A DNA stretch of 64,000 nt from Mytilus californianus (lineage: Eukaryota > Mollusca > Bivalvia > Mytilida > Mytilidae). The notes beneath the pieces were generated by a model, which saw only the letters and a list, made by a program, of their open reading frames with translations, made no database searches and had not been told where the DNA came from. A program made the position numbers and the translations under genes. The stretch lies in the NCBI RefSeq assembly GCF_021869535.1, contig NW_026262734.1, positions 113,599,588 through 113,663,587 of the forward strand, in the 5' to 3' direction. Of the stretch, positions 10,621 through 22,239 are shown one piece after another; the stretch's first letter is position 1; each line of letters begins with the position of its first letter.

Positions 10621-10870
10621 ATGTAGATATAAAAAGATACCAGGATTAAAATGTTGTACGCCAGACGCGAGTTAAGTCTACAAAGAAACACCAGTGACGC
10701 TCGAATAAAAAAAGTTAAAAAGGCCAAATAAAGTACAAAGTTGAAAGGAATTCAGGACCCAAAATTTTGAAACAAAGGTTTTGCCGAATACATCTAAAGT
10801 AATCTATTCCTGGGGTAGAAAATCCTAAGCATTTTGAAAATGTCAAAGTATATAATAGGACAGTGACTCA
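10620..10870 (+). repeat. Family-D mussel repeat
   Basis: The sequence runs gataccaggattaaaatgtt, gtacgccagacgcgagttaa, caccagtgacgctcgaataa, gttaaaaaggccaaata. It matches 27836-28040 closely and 20390-20590 more distantly. The ORF at the block B copy is the same repeat. I see no transposition hallmark or domain. Confidence 0.6.
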
Positions 10871-13335
10871 AAAAATAAAAGATAAGAGAAACAGCTAGAG
10901 GTCAGGATACCGTAAGTAATGATGACCGTGCTTGAAAGTCACATGTCAAGCTCTTACTGCCGTGTCCTGGATTTAGATAAGAAAAGCGAAAATTCACATT
11001 CGCGAGCGAAATTAATATTTATGCATGCACATGGTATGTTTGAGAAAGAAATAGTAAATAGTAAATAGAAAGCATACGCACTGATACTCTGGATAATAAT
11101 ACGCATTTTCGTCATCACATATATTAATCTAATAGTTGAATTCGGATGTCAAACTACCTACCTCAAGTGTTTTGACTCCGGATTCATTGACATTTTATCC
11201 GGAATTTTTGTGAACGCAAACCGATAGTGTGCATGTGAACAGGGTGATATATAATGTGAATGATAGCTGGTCAACACAATGAATAAAATTTTCAAAATCG
11301 TACCATAGAACAAATAGTTAGATGCTTTGAGGTTGAACTATTAAAACAAACAAACAAAAAAAAGAATTGAAATTTTATAATTAACATACATTCTTGTTAG
11401 TGAATTTTTCCGAAAATTTAGAATATAATATCAATAAACACAAACGTCAAGTATTTACGGATGGACATTTTATTTATCAAATTAATCTCTTTCTAAAGTC
11501 TAACATTCCACTATATGAATATATTGCTAAACAAAATATAAGCAGAGACTTATTAATCCATACTAAAACAGTATAGAATAATTAACATTATGATAGTAAT
11601 TAAATTTTGTTATGATTATTGTAAAACATTAATTACGTTTTTTGTGAGATGCAATAATTTAACATCCTTGTGAATTCAAACCATGCAAGCATTTTTTTCA
11701 TTCACGACCGTTTAAAATTTAGATATTTAGCTAACTTTGGGTACGCATCCCTGCTCATTGGTGCTCATACGTTGGATATTATTTTCATAATGTAATGACT
11801 GTTCAAAACTGTGAGACATAATGCACGTTTATATGACAATTTTAATTATATTAATATATTAAGAATAAATTCTGTCTCAGTTTAAACTTAATAATGAATA
11901 TTCTTTGATCTGGTAGTATCTATTAATGAAATTAGATATTTTTGACAGAACAATCCTTTTGTTTGATTATCTTTCTGCTTTCCGACCACTGTGTTTTATA
12001 AATATTTTTAACAGAAATATCGTTTTCTTAATTTTCTTCATGCTTTCCGACATTTTTCCATGCTATGATTGAAATACAAAATATCAAATGATAAAAGTTC
12101 AGAAATAATCAGTTTATTCTGGGACATTATATATCAATAAACTATTCCAAGGTTTATTGTCACAATGCACAACATCACGTTGTGTTAAAAATACTACACA
12201 CACAACGCGTACAGGGACCGTCTCAAAGAATGAATTATATAATTGCGTTTTCATTATACTTGATATTTAATAAACATTCACATTATTAAAACACATATGT
12301 TTTGTCAAAAGGCAAATAGGTTCTAACATATAAATGATTTTTTGACTGCAACCTAGTCTTTATTGTTTTACTTTCCAATCTAAACATGAACTTTAATTGT
12401 TGAATTATACAATGTCACGTGGTAGCCTATATATATCATAGAGGGACCGTATCAAAGACATAGATAACTACCTGTATATATAAATAATCGAAAAATTTTG
12501 AGACGTTCCGAGAATCTAGATTCCGAGGATATCGAATGGCCCATAGACACTTCGAAAACTCACAAAGTGAGGGGTTCACGCAAAAAATTATCTTATTGTA
12601 AATCTTTAAACATTCCTCTTTGACACACAATTTACAAAATAATTTATGTAGTGTAGATCAAAAGAAATTATAAGTAAATAACTAGATCTTGCACTTCAAT
12701 ATATCAATCTTCTAGCATACTATGAGGTATGTGAGCTAATCAGATGTACATACATGATGATGACGAATATTAACATGATATGATTTTGATTGTTTTGTCA
12801 CTTTTATGAAAAGATTACATTTTGGATACTAGTAATAGTTGATTTGAGAGAGTCCACATATGGTCATATTTGATGATCGAGTCATAAAGAAGGTTTCTTG
12901 GTAACCTTAAAACATTAGTGTTCTATGTTCTGCACTTTGGTATTTGGTGAAAGCTGCTACTGTTGGAATGGTCTTTTCTTTTCATATGTATATACTTTAT
13001 TGATTCAGTTTTAACAAAATATGAACAGTTTCACAGAATGAACTATGACCGATGGTGACTAATGGGTCCTATGGGATGTATTGTTGTCTGTTGTCTTAAA
13101 ATGGCTGGTGGTAAATAACGTTTTTCTCTGTTCTTTCTACACTGTAAAAATGGAAATGTCTTGAATTAAAGTTTTAATTCAAAAAAGAAAAATATTTAGA
13201 ATTAGATTAAACACACAAAAGAGCAAGAATTAGTCTAACTGAATATCACATTCGGTGGCATGTTAAAGGTCTTTGAGGTAAACGTATACTTACTTAGATC
13301 TTCTTTCATAAAGTTATCTATTCTTATAATGAATG
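10870..13335. other. Unassigned AT-rich sequence
   Basis: No repeat family or splice-bounded coding exon stands out. One weak candidate lies at 11396-11576 (+): acceptor-like cttgttag followed by an open frame ending in ...LLIHTKTV and a TAG. It has mixed polar composition but no recognisable domain. Two diverged copies of cagggaccgtctcaaaga lie at about 12211 and 12443. Confidence 0.3.
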
Positions 13336-13339
13336 AGGT

Positions 13340-14000
13340 GGGTGTTAACAACTATATAGGTCATCGTGCGGCCAATAACAATGACCAGAACCCGTACTTA
13401 AGACAAGCCATTCTCGTCAAAACTATGTTTAAGCCATTTTTCGAAAGTTAAATCACACTGATAATTTTAAAAAAATGTCAATGTGTAATTTGTAATTCTC
13501 TGTGTGTGTTTGTAAGTGTTTTTATCTGTGTGTGTATTTTTTTTTATAAAACAGACAACAACCACCGATTTACAGGCTCATGACTCTAAAGAGAAACATA
13601 AAGAATGTTGCGAGGCAAAACATATTTGTAAGAATAAAAATAAACCAAAAAACACACAAAAAATAATAAACAAGTACTGGAAGGTAATGAAAACTATAGT
13701 TCAAAGCCAATGTCCACTATTGAATAACCATGTTTTCCAAGACTAAAAAAATTACAATTTGATTATAATTCAGATATATCGTATCTCGCTTAGTCGTATG
13801 AGGATAACGAAATCAGAGATCTATATTTCAATTAGATTGAAAAATCAATCAGTACATATCCAACGGATTCAGCCTGTACATAAAGACATCATAAAAAAGC
13901 GAATGTTCGTCAATTCGTCTTTCCCAAAAAACATGTTATGCCGTAAATCCACAATAATTTATCTACACAATGTTGTACAACATGCCTACATTTCAGTTTA
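13340..14000 (-). repeat. Degenerate family-M copy
   Basis: Family landmarks occur in order: taacaactatataggtcatc (13346), accaccgatttacaggctca (13560), then aatcaatcagtacatatcca (13843) and taaagacatcat. The intervening parts are decayed. The same distal segment is clearer at 19925-20210. Confidence 0.5.
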
Positions 14001-14323
14001 TGCCTAAATTAATTTGTGGCAGGTCTTTAAAGTAGGTCAACAGTCCGATGTCCTCTACTCACAATAAAGTATTACACCAATTCAAAGAATGTTCGCAGTA
14101 CTGAAACGCTACATATTGCTGAAGGTACTGTATATACTTCAGCCGATGTTAAAAATCATGGTTTCTCAAACTATGATTCCTTGTCGATTCCACAACACGG
14201 AACTAAAACAGTGAATGACAATACTATTTTGTGCAAAAATGGCATTTTCAGTATTTCATTACAAATGTTCATTGAAGAAAAATAACCTTATATGGTATGA
14301 TGTAACCTTAACATTGGCTATAC

Positions 14324-14359
14324 CTTCTGTGCTATTCCTTTGACGCATTGGACACAGGC
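14324..14359 (-). CDS. Candidate cytoplasmic mini-exon, paralogue B
   Basis: An acceptor-like sequence (cttatttttaaatttcag) precedes 36 nt open in phase 0 (ACVQCVKGIAQK). A weak donor GTATAG follows. It would join the transmembrane exon 5 in frame, placing a CxxC just inside the membrane. It competes with the candidate terminal exon at 15161-15241, and I cannot decide between them. Confidence 0.25.
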
Positions 14360-14674
14360 CTGAAATTTAAAAATAAGAACATGTAAACAGAAGAAATTTT
14401 TTTTACGACGCGTATTTTTTATTTGGTCATAAAACACCTTAAATGGACAAACTTTTGTTGGTATTTTTTACGTTTGGCAGTGTAGTAGTTTTTTTTATTA
14501 TTTCCGTACTCCTCAAAAAATAAATTTGTGTGATATTTTTGTGTTGCACTGCACATTTTGTACACGCGTAACCCCCTCCCCTAAAAAAAAAAAGAAGAAC
14601 CACTAACAAAAACAAACAAAAACTTAAGTTTGGGCTTAGGAATTTTGATCGTTGATGGTATATCATCTTTAGAT

Positions 14675-14712
14675 CTGGGACTATTATACTATTAGTAGTA
14701 TAATAGTCCCAG
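14675..14712. repeat. Perfect 17-bp-stem hairpin
   Basis: Ctgggactattatacta and its exact complement are separated by four bases (ttag). It lies just upstream of a family-M fragment and inside no gene I can support. Confidence 0.8.
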
Positions 14713-14814
14713 TTTAGATGTAGATGTAAAATAAGTATCTCGATTGTGGAATATGGGATCAAAAAACGGTTACACATTTCAGATTTAAAACATTTATTTC
14801 TTATTAGATATAGG

Positions 14815-14955
14815 AAGATGTGGTATGAGTGCCAATGAGACAACTCTCCATCCAAGTTACAATTTATAAAAGTAAACCATTATAGGTCAAGGTACGGCCT
14901 TCAACACGGAGCATTGGTTCAAACCGAACAGCAAGCTATAAAGGGCCCCAAAGAA
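14815..14955 (-). repeat. Family-M fragment
   Basis: Aggaagatgtggtatgagtg, caatgagacaactctccatc, ggtacggccttcaacacgg and aagggccccaaag match the family's end in minus orientation. Confidence 0.65.
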
Positions 14956-15160
14956 TTACTAGTGTAAAACCATTTGTTGATTTGTGACATTTTCGTTTTG
15001 GTAAATGGTTGTTCTGCCTAAAGGGCATTATTTCCAGTTAAGCAAAAAGTCTATCTGTTATTTTGGATCATTTTGGTTCAAATTTACTTCTATGGGATGA
15101 TGTAGTTGCCGCGTATATCATTAAATTGTTGTATGCTTAAATGAATTTGGTGAGTAATTA

Positions 15161-15241
15161 TCAGAGGCCAAGTTGAATGTTTGGTGTATATAATAGACGA
15201 ACATGACGAACAGGAAAATAGAAATTACCAAAAATATTGGA
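15161..15241 (-). CDS. Candidate terminal exon, paralogue B
   Basis: A good acceptor (gtgtggtctgttttacag) opens a phase-0 frame of 26 codons and a TGA, with residues SNIFGNFYFPVRHVRLLYTP then NIQLGL. It would give the type I protein a short, basic and aromatic cytoplasmic tail directly after exon 5. The frame is short and nothing else supports it; the mini-exon at 14324-14359 is an alternative. Confidence 0.35.
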   Translation of the reverse strand, partial: SNIFGNFYFPVRHVRLLYTPNIQLGL

Positions 15242-15523
15242 CTGTAAAACAGACCACACGAATCACCAACACATTAATCCTGCGTTAAAGTGGACGTTCA
15301 AACGAAAACAAACATCAACGAACATCACATGAGCTATATAACCTTATTTGGTACATGACCTGTATATGTCAAATTCATTGTGCGATGAAATATATTGCCA
15401 CGCAGTTGCATTAGTTATGATAAATTTCATTGTTGAGACAATTGAATGTGTAAACCTGTTCAACTTAATTAAAGCCGCTAAAAAGAAGATATTCCTTAAA
15501 AAAGTGTACTTAGTACTACTTAC

Positions 15524-15610
15524 TTTTCTATTAAAAAAGATAATCACTGCAGTTAAAACCAGGACAGTAACTCCTACTCCCGTTAGTATATATGGTACAA
15601 TGTTAAGATG
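15524..15610 (-). CDS. Membrane-protein paralogue B, exon 5 (transmembrane)
   Basis: This 87-nt exon is open in phase 0. It is preceded on the minus strand by acceptor ttgttactgtttacag and followed by a consensus donor GTAAGT. It encodes HLNIVPYILTGVGVTVLVLT followed by AVIIFFNRK: a hydrophobic helix of about 22 residues with a basic stop-transfer end, as expected for a single-pass type I membrane protein. Exon 4 (21884-21926) ends in phase 0 and fits. Intron 4 (6.3 kb) contains the large pearl-like element at 15971-19769. Two in-phase candidates downstream leave the C-terminus unresolved. Confidence 0.65.
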
Positions 15611-15677
15611 CTGTAAACAGTAACAATCACTGTCATGATTAATAACATTTTATCATGTAATAAATTATATAATTCAA

Positions 15678-15839
15678 GATATACAATCAGTTAAAACTTT
15701 AGGCTAAGGAGTATGTAATTTTGCGGTATTTCCGATTTTTATGAAAGTTACATTTAGGACATGTTAAACTGTGTCTGAATATCGAAAACAATATACATGT
15801 AGTATTTGTACTTCCTGATATACAATCAGTTAAAACTTT
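15678..15839. repeat. Pair of 23-bp direct repeats
   Basis: Gatatacaatcagttaaaac plus ttt occurs at 15678-15700 and 15817-15839, flanking about 116 bp of unassigned intron sequence just before the pearl-like element. Confidence 0.7.
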
Positions 15840-15970
15840 CTGAAAAAGATCTATTTTATAGATTGCACACGTAAAAAAGCATTTTGTTCAATTTGAATCG
15901 TGACTAATGTTAATTCCGTCCTTAGAATTTTGTTTAGAAATTATACGTAATTGCTCTGATCTTTATTTTT

Positions 15971-18900
15971 AGCTCACCTGACCTGAAAGGTCAAGTGAGC
16001 TTTTCTCATCACTTTGCGTCCGTCGTCCGTCGTCCGTCGTCCGTAAACTTTTACAAAAATCTTCTCCTCTGAAACTACTGGGCCAAATTTGACCAAACTT
16101 GGCCACAATCATCATTGGGGTATCTAGTTTAAAACATGTGTCCGGTGACCCAGTCAACCAACCAAGATGGCCGCCATGGCTAAAAATAGAACATAGGGGT
16201 AAAATGTAGATTTTGGCTTATATCTCTGAAACCAAAGCATTTAGAGCAAATCTGACATGGGGTAAAATTGTTTACCAGGTCAAGATCTATCTGCCCTAAA
16301 ATTTTTAGATGAATCGGACAACCCGTTGTTGGGTTGCTGCCCCTGAATTGGTAATTTTAAGGAAATTTTGCCGTTGGTTATTATCTTGAATATTATTATA
16401 GATAGAGATAAACTGTAAACAGCAATAATGTTCAGCAAAGTAAGATCTACAAATAAGTTAACATGACCAAAATGGTCAGTTGACCCCTTAAGGAGTAATT
16501 GCCCTTTATAGTCAATTTTTAACCATTTTTCGTAAATTTTTGTAATCTTTTACAAAAATCTTCTCCTCTGAAACTACTAAGACAAATTTAACCAAACTTG
16601 TCCACAATCATCATAAGGGTATATAGTTTAAAAAATGTGTCCGATGACCCCGCCTGCGAACCAAGATGGCCGACATGGCTAAAAAATAGTACATAGGGTA
16701 AAATGCAGTTATTGGCTCATATCTCTGAAACCAAAGCATTTAGAGCAAATCTGATCAGGATACAATTGTTCATTAGGTCAAGATCTATCTGCCCTGAAAT
16801 TTTCAGACCAATCAGGCAACCCGTTGTTGGGTTGCTGCCCCATGAATTGGTAATTTTAAGGAAATTTTGCCGTTTTTGGTTATTATCTTGAATATTATTA
16901 TAGATAGAGATAAACTGTAAACAGCAATAATGTTCTGCAAAGTAAGATCTACAAATAAGTCAACATGACCAAAATGGTCAGTTGACCCCTTAAGGAGTTA
17001 TTGCCCTTTATAGTCAATTTTTAACCATTTTTCGTAAATTTTTGTAATTTTTTACAAAAATCTTCTCCTCTGAAACTACTAGGACAAATTTAACCAAACT
17101 TGTCCACAATCATCATAAGGGTATCTAGTTTAAAAAATGTGTCCGGTGACCCAGCCCGCGAACCAAGATGGCCGACATGGCTAAAAAATAGTACATAGGG
17201 TAAAATGCAGTTTTTGGCTCATATCTCTGAAACAAAGCATTTAGAGCAAATCTGATGAGGATAAAATTGTTAATTAGGCCAAGATCTATCTGCCCTGAAA
17301 TTTTCAGACCAATCAGGCAACCCGTTGTTGGGTTGCTGCCCCTGAATTGGTAATTTTAAGGAAATTTTGCCGTTTTTGGTTATTATCTTGAATATTATTA
17401 TAGATAGAGATAAACTGTAAACAGCAATAATGTTCAGCAAAGTAAGATCTACAAATAAGTCAACATGACCAAAATGGTCAGTTGACCCCTTAAGGAGTTA
17501 TTGCCCTTTATAGTCAATTTTTAACCATTTTTCGTAAATTTTTGTAATTTTTTACAAAAATCTTCTCCTCTGAAACTACTAAGACAAATTTAACCAAACT
17601 TGTCCACAATCATCATAAGGGTATATAGTTTTAAAAATGTGTCCGATGACCCCGCCTGCGAACCAAGATAGCCGACATGGCTAAAAAATAGTACATAGGG
17701 TAAAATGCATTTTTTGGCTCATATCTCTGAAACCAAAGCATTTAGAGCAAATCTCATGAGGATAAAATTGTTCATTAGGTCAAGATCTATCTGCCCTAAA
17801 ATTTTCAGACCAATCAGGCAACCCGTTGTTGGGTTGCTGCCCCATGAATTGGTAATTTTAAGGAAATTTTGCCGTTTTTGGTTATTATATATTTGGCACA
17901 ATAGATAGAGATAAACTGTAAACAGCAATAATGTTCTGCAAAGTAAGATCTACAAATAAGTCAACATGACCAAAATGGTCAGTTGACCCCTTAAGGAGTT
18001 ATTGCGCTTTATAGTCAATTTTTAACCATTTTTTCGTAAATTTTTTGTAATTTTTTACAAAAATCTTTTCCTCTGAAACTACTAAGACAAATTTAACCAA
18101 ACTTGTCCATAATCATCATAAGGTATCTAGTTTAAAAAATGTGTCCGATGACCCCGCCCGCGAACCAAGATGGCCGACATGGCTAAAAAATAGTACATAG
18201 GGTAAAATGCAGTTTTTGGCTCATATCTCTGAAACAAAGCATTTAGAGCAAATCTGATGAGGATAAAATTGTTAATTAGGCCAAGATCTATCTGCCCTGA
18301 AATTTTCAGACCAATCAGGCAACCCGTTGTTGGGTTGCTGCCCCTGAATTGGTAATTTTAAGGAAATTTTGCCGTTTTTGGTTATTATCTTGAATATTAT
18401 TATAGATAGAGATAAACTGTAAACAGCAATAATGTTCAGCAAAGTAAGATCTACAAATAAGTCAACATGACCAAAATGGTCAGTTGACCCCTTAAGGAGT
18501 TATTGCCCTTTATAGTCAATTTTTAACCATTTTTCGTAAATTTTTGTAATTTTTTACAAAAATCTTCTCCTCTGAAACTACTAAGACAAATTTAACCAAA
18601 CTTGTCCACAATCATCATAAGGGTATATAGTTTTAAAAATGTGTCCGATGACCCCGCCTGCGAACCAAGATAGCCGACATGGCTAAAAAATAGTACATAG
18701 GGTAAAATGCATTTTTTGGCTCATATCTCTGAAACCAAAGCATTTAGAGCAAATCTCATGAGGATAAAATTGTTCATTAGGTCAAGATCTATCTGCCCTA
18801 AAATTTTCAGACCAATCAGGCAACCCGTTGTTGGGTTGCTGCCCCATGAATTGGTAATTTTAAGGAAATTTTGCCGTTTTTGGTTATTATATATTTGGCA

Positions 18901-19769
18901 CAATAGATAGAGATAAACTGTAAACAGCAATAATGTTCTGCAAAGTAAGATCTACAAATAAGTCAACATGACCAAAATGGTCAGTTGACCCCTTAAGGAG
19001 TTATTGCGCTTTATAGTCAATTTTTAACCATTTTTTCGTAAATTTTTTGTAATTTTTTACAAAAATCTTTTCCTCTGAAACTACTAAGACAAATTTAACC
19101 AAACTTGTCCACAATCATCATAAGGTATCTAGTTTAAAAAATGTGTCCGATGACCCCGCCCGCGAACCAAGATGGCCGACATGGCTAAAAAATAGTACAT
19201 AGGGTAAAATGCAGTTTTTGGCTCATATCTCTGAAACCAAAGCATTTAGAGCAAATCTGATGAGGATAAAATTGTTCATTAGGTCAAGATCTATCTGCCC
19301 TGAAATTTTCAGACCAATCAGGCAACACGTTGTTGGGTTGCTGCCCCTGAATTGGTAATTTTAAGAAAATTTTGCAGCTTTTGGTTATTATCTTGAATAT
19401 TATTATAGATAGAGATAAACTGTAAACGGCAATAATGTACAGCAAAGTTAGATCTACAAATAAGGCAAACATGACCAAAATTGTCAATTGACTCCTTAAG
19501 GAGTTATTGCCCTTCATAGTAAATTTTTTACAATTTTCATAAATTTTGTAAATTTTTGTAAATTTTTACAAAGTATTTTCCACTGTAACTACCGGGCCAA
19601 GTTCATTATAGATAGAGATAATAGTAAGGAGCAAGAATGTTCAGTAAAGTAAGATCTACAAACACATCACCATCACCAAAACACAATTTTGTCATGAATC
19701 CATCTGTGTCCTTTGTTTAATATGCACATAGACCAAGGTGAGCGACACAGGCTCTTTAGAGCCTCTAGT
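15971..19769 (+). mobile_element. Pearl/Helentron-like element A1 with seven core repeats
   Basis: The left end is a hairpin (agctcacctgacctgaaagg...caagtgagct, 15971-16001), followed by a (gtcc gtc)n microsatellite-like tract. Then come about seven core units of 498-503 bp; the marker gtgtccgatgacc recurs near 16140, 16638, 17141, 17640, 18141, 18642 and 19144. The right end is ggtgagcgacaca followed by the hairpin aggctctttagagcct and ctag. GCTCACC and GGTGAGC form subterminal inverted repeats. This left end-microsatellite-core-hairpin layout matches bivalve pearl elements, placed with Helentrons in the literature. No Rep/helicase coding is present. It lies in intron 4 of gene B. Confidence 0.8.
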
Positions 19770-19924
19770 TATAATACTATACAACTAAAGCACGTGACAA
19801 AACATAAATAAAAAACAATACCGTTATACAATGTTTCAATAAATATTTCAAGAGTCCCCTGTCCTCATTATGACATCCGGAAGTTGTAGAGGTCAAAAGC
19901 TTCTGTTTCTGTCTAAATATTGAA

Positions 19925-20210
19925 TATAGCAGAAAAACATCTAATAAAACACAGACCGGACGTGATAGGGTTAACATCACTAACAACAAAAAAGACACAA
20001 AAAAACTGGTCTGAAAGTACTCGCAGTTATTGACAGCTAGTTGAAAGAACTAATAAAAAAATCATGTATCTAAGACTAGATATCAATCAGTTCACATCCA
20101 ATATCCAATGAATTTAGTGTAAAGACGTTATTAACAGTCAGAGAAAAACATGACCTTGTGCAATACCAAAATATAGGTATCGACAGATTGTAGTACCGTG
20201 AATGTGGATA
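19925..20210 (-). repeat. Family-M distal segment
   Basis: Shares gaaaaacatctaataaaaca, agtactcgcagttattgaca and gatatcaatcagttcacatc with the family-M copies at 34430-34570 and 13840. Confidence 0.55.
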
Positions 20211-20389
20211 TGGTTATAATAATAGTATTTATTATGGTTTAAATTTACTAATAACAAAATAAATATAAATACCAATAAAACCAATATTCAAAGATCTAAT
20301 TACAGTGTTGAATGTAGTAACCTTTTAGAATAAGTTTATTTGATGGATTGATAAGTTTACCCAGATCTTATCTAATAACATAAACGGTA

Positions 20390-20590
20390 CCAATTTTTAT
20401 GCACCAGATGCGCATTTCGACAATCAATGTCTCTTCAGTGATGCTCGAGGCCAAAATATTTGAAAATCCAAAGCTTATTAAAAGGCTGAAGAGCTATAAA
20501 CCAAAAAGGACAAAAAAGTATAGCCAAAGCCGGGCAAGGAATCAGAGCTTTGCATGAGGGAGATACATTCCTTAATTTTAAATAATTAAA
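20390..20590 (+). repeat. Family-D-like repeat
   Basis: Carries atgcaccagatgcgcatttc and tcttcagtgatgctcgaggc, a diverged form of the family-D motif pair (cgccagacgcgcgtttcgtc, caccagtgacgctcgaatc). Confidence 0.55.
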
Positions 20591-20604
20591 TTTCCGAGCT
20601 CGGT

Positions 20605-20748
20605 AAACAACATCACCGTAAAAATTTGGATGTGCTGTTCCCTTTGAAATAAGTTTTCTACAGGTAAATCCAAACCAAATCTTTGTATCTATGGAAGAAT
20701 TTAGTAAAAGTTTTTTAAAAGTAATTTGTGGTAACGAAATCCCTGACT
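20605..20748 (-). pseudogene. Reverse transcriptase fragment
   Basis: On the minus strand gtcagggatttcgttaccac (QGFRYHK) to gaacagcacatccaaattttt matches the same stretch at about 58890-59020 (+) and the RT C-terminal region at about 26035-26095. Frame is lost. It is a scrap of the Penelope-like RT family seen elsewhere in the window. Confidence 0.55.
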
Positions 20749-20749
20749 T

Positions 20750-21470
20750 AATATTTTATCAATAATACATAGACTACGCTCATTGAAATCAAAACGTCAC
20801 AAGGCACGGTCATAGAGAACGAGTTGGGATATACCGGTATAAACACCGTATGAATATACGCAAACAAATTACAAGATACCAAAATTGTGGTGATGCACCG
20901 TATGCATTTTTTATTTATTAGTTGATTGATTGATTGTCGTCCAGTAGCAAATATTTCAGGCCGACAACACATTAATAATCAATACAATAAGTAGATCGAC
21001 CATAATAAAACAGAGGATTTGAAAGTTGTCATTGGAAAGCACCATATAGAAAATTAAGTACAATAAAGTTAAACACGAAATTTTTTAGCGTGTTACATTA
21101 CTCAAACCTATGAAAACTTGTAAATTAATTCAAGATCTGCCATCTACACTTAACTCTTTAAAAGTAAAAAAAAACATAAGATACATGTATACATATATCT
21201 AAAATAGCAACCGACGAGGATCATGGCAACAATGTGCATAAAAACATTTGGCGACCGGCGCTATATTAGCTCTGTTGGGGGCACTTGTACCTATTCCCCC
21301 CCCCCCCCCCCCCCACACACACGCAATTTTAATATTGACTAGTTGATGTATGGATGGGTATTGATGGATTGGTGCGTAACTTTCAGGTACAGTGGAAAAT
21401 ATTGCATGCATCATGACCAGACAACATTAAGTTATATGAAACCTGCTTTGTACTATTTGACACGGTCGGT
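20750..21470. other. Intron sequence with a poly-C run
   Basis: No gene or family element recognised. A C homopolymer of about 17 bases followed by (ac)n lies at about 21296-21320. A gattgattgattgtcgtcca motif at about 20926 resembles short dispersed motifs near 6450 and 8690 (ccagtggcaaatat). Confidence 0.4.
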
Positions 21471-21474
21471 CGGA

Positions 21475-21690
21475 TTTTTAACATGCTAACGTATACAAGG
21501 TAACAGTCCACAGAAGAAAAAAACAATTCTCCCTTCAGAGACGCCTTATTCTTAAATGTCCACATGCTTAGCAGAGAAGCAGCAAATACCATTTTTTCAA
21601 ATCTTTCTTTGACTCGACCAAGGATCAAAGCAACAACCTCCTTCACTTCAAGCGAACACGGTACCACAAGACCACCGTAGCAGTATGTCT
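21475..21690 (-). mobile_element. Probable tRNA-derived SINE
   Basis: Minus strand: gtaccgtgttcgcttgaagt then ggaggttgttgctttgatcc resemble a tRNA A/B-box pair. The body (atttgctgcttctctgctaa, ggactgttacc) matches a common mussel short interspersed repeat I recall. The 94-codon frame at 21383-21667 is this repeat, not a gene. Confidence 0.45.
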
Positions 21691-21883
21691 AATTGATTAA
21701 CAGGCACACAGAAGATCATACACTACAGATAACTTATTAATATACTCACAAAGTATATGTGAAAATACTTAAGAACCTATCCACCTATTGATAAAGGACA
21801 AAGGCGCTCTCTTGTTGTAGACTAAAAGACACTAATCAGACTTCACTGTATAATTTGAAAATGAGATTTTATATAATACTTAC

Positions 21884-21926
21884 AAATTCTGTACACTCGT
21901 CGCCTATTTTCACTTCAAACGAATAG
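21884..21926 (-). CDS. Membrane-protein paralogue B, exon 4
   Basis: A 43-nt micro-exon with acceptor gtttgattatatttcag and consensus donor GTAAGT. With the two bases carried from exon 3 it reads N-YSFEVKIGDECTEF, contributing the last ectodomain cysteine and completing an NYS glycosylation sequon at the junction. It starts in phase 2 (fits exon 3) and ends in phase 0 (fits exon 5). A frame scan cannot find an exon this short; the case rests on the splice sites and the double phase match. Confidence 0.6.
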
Positions 21927-22239
21927 CTGAAATATAATCAAACATATATAATATCAGTAACATTTAATTTATTTATTATTATTTTTTTTCTAGATTTAGC
22001 ATCCCTCATTTCTTTCTCATAACTTACTTGTATGTCCATCGTTAACATTTAGAACTTCTATAATACTACTGTGTAATAGTTGTAACGAATTCGAAGATGA
22101 GTATCATTTCTTTTTTTTTTTCATCTGTAATAAATTATTCAAAGTTCTCAGATTCTGAAATTCAACACAAATTATCGGACAAAGCTTCATGTTTTTCCTG
22201 GTCAACTGTTTACTGTTGACTACAAGTGTTGTACACTTA

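Noticed and set aside
14439-14855. 138-codon minus frame
   Set aside because: It crosses a perfect hairpin and a family-M fragment and contains low-complexity runs; no splice sites or domain.
16703-18930. Repeated 60-70 codon frames in the 16-19 kb array
   Set aside because: They fall in the family A core units and are not conserved in other A copies.
21383-21667. 94-codon minus frame that looks exon-like
   Set aside because: It overlaps a tRNA-derived short repeat typical of mussel genomes.
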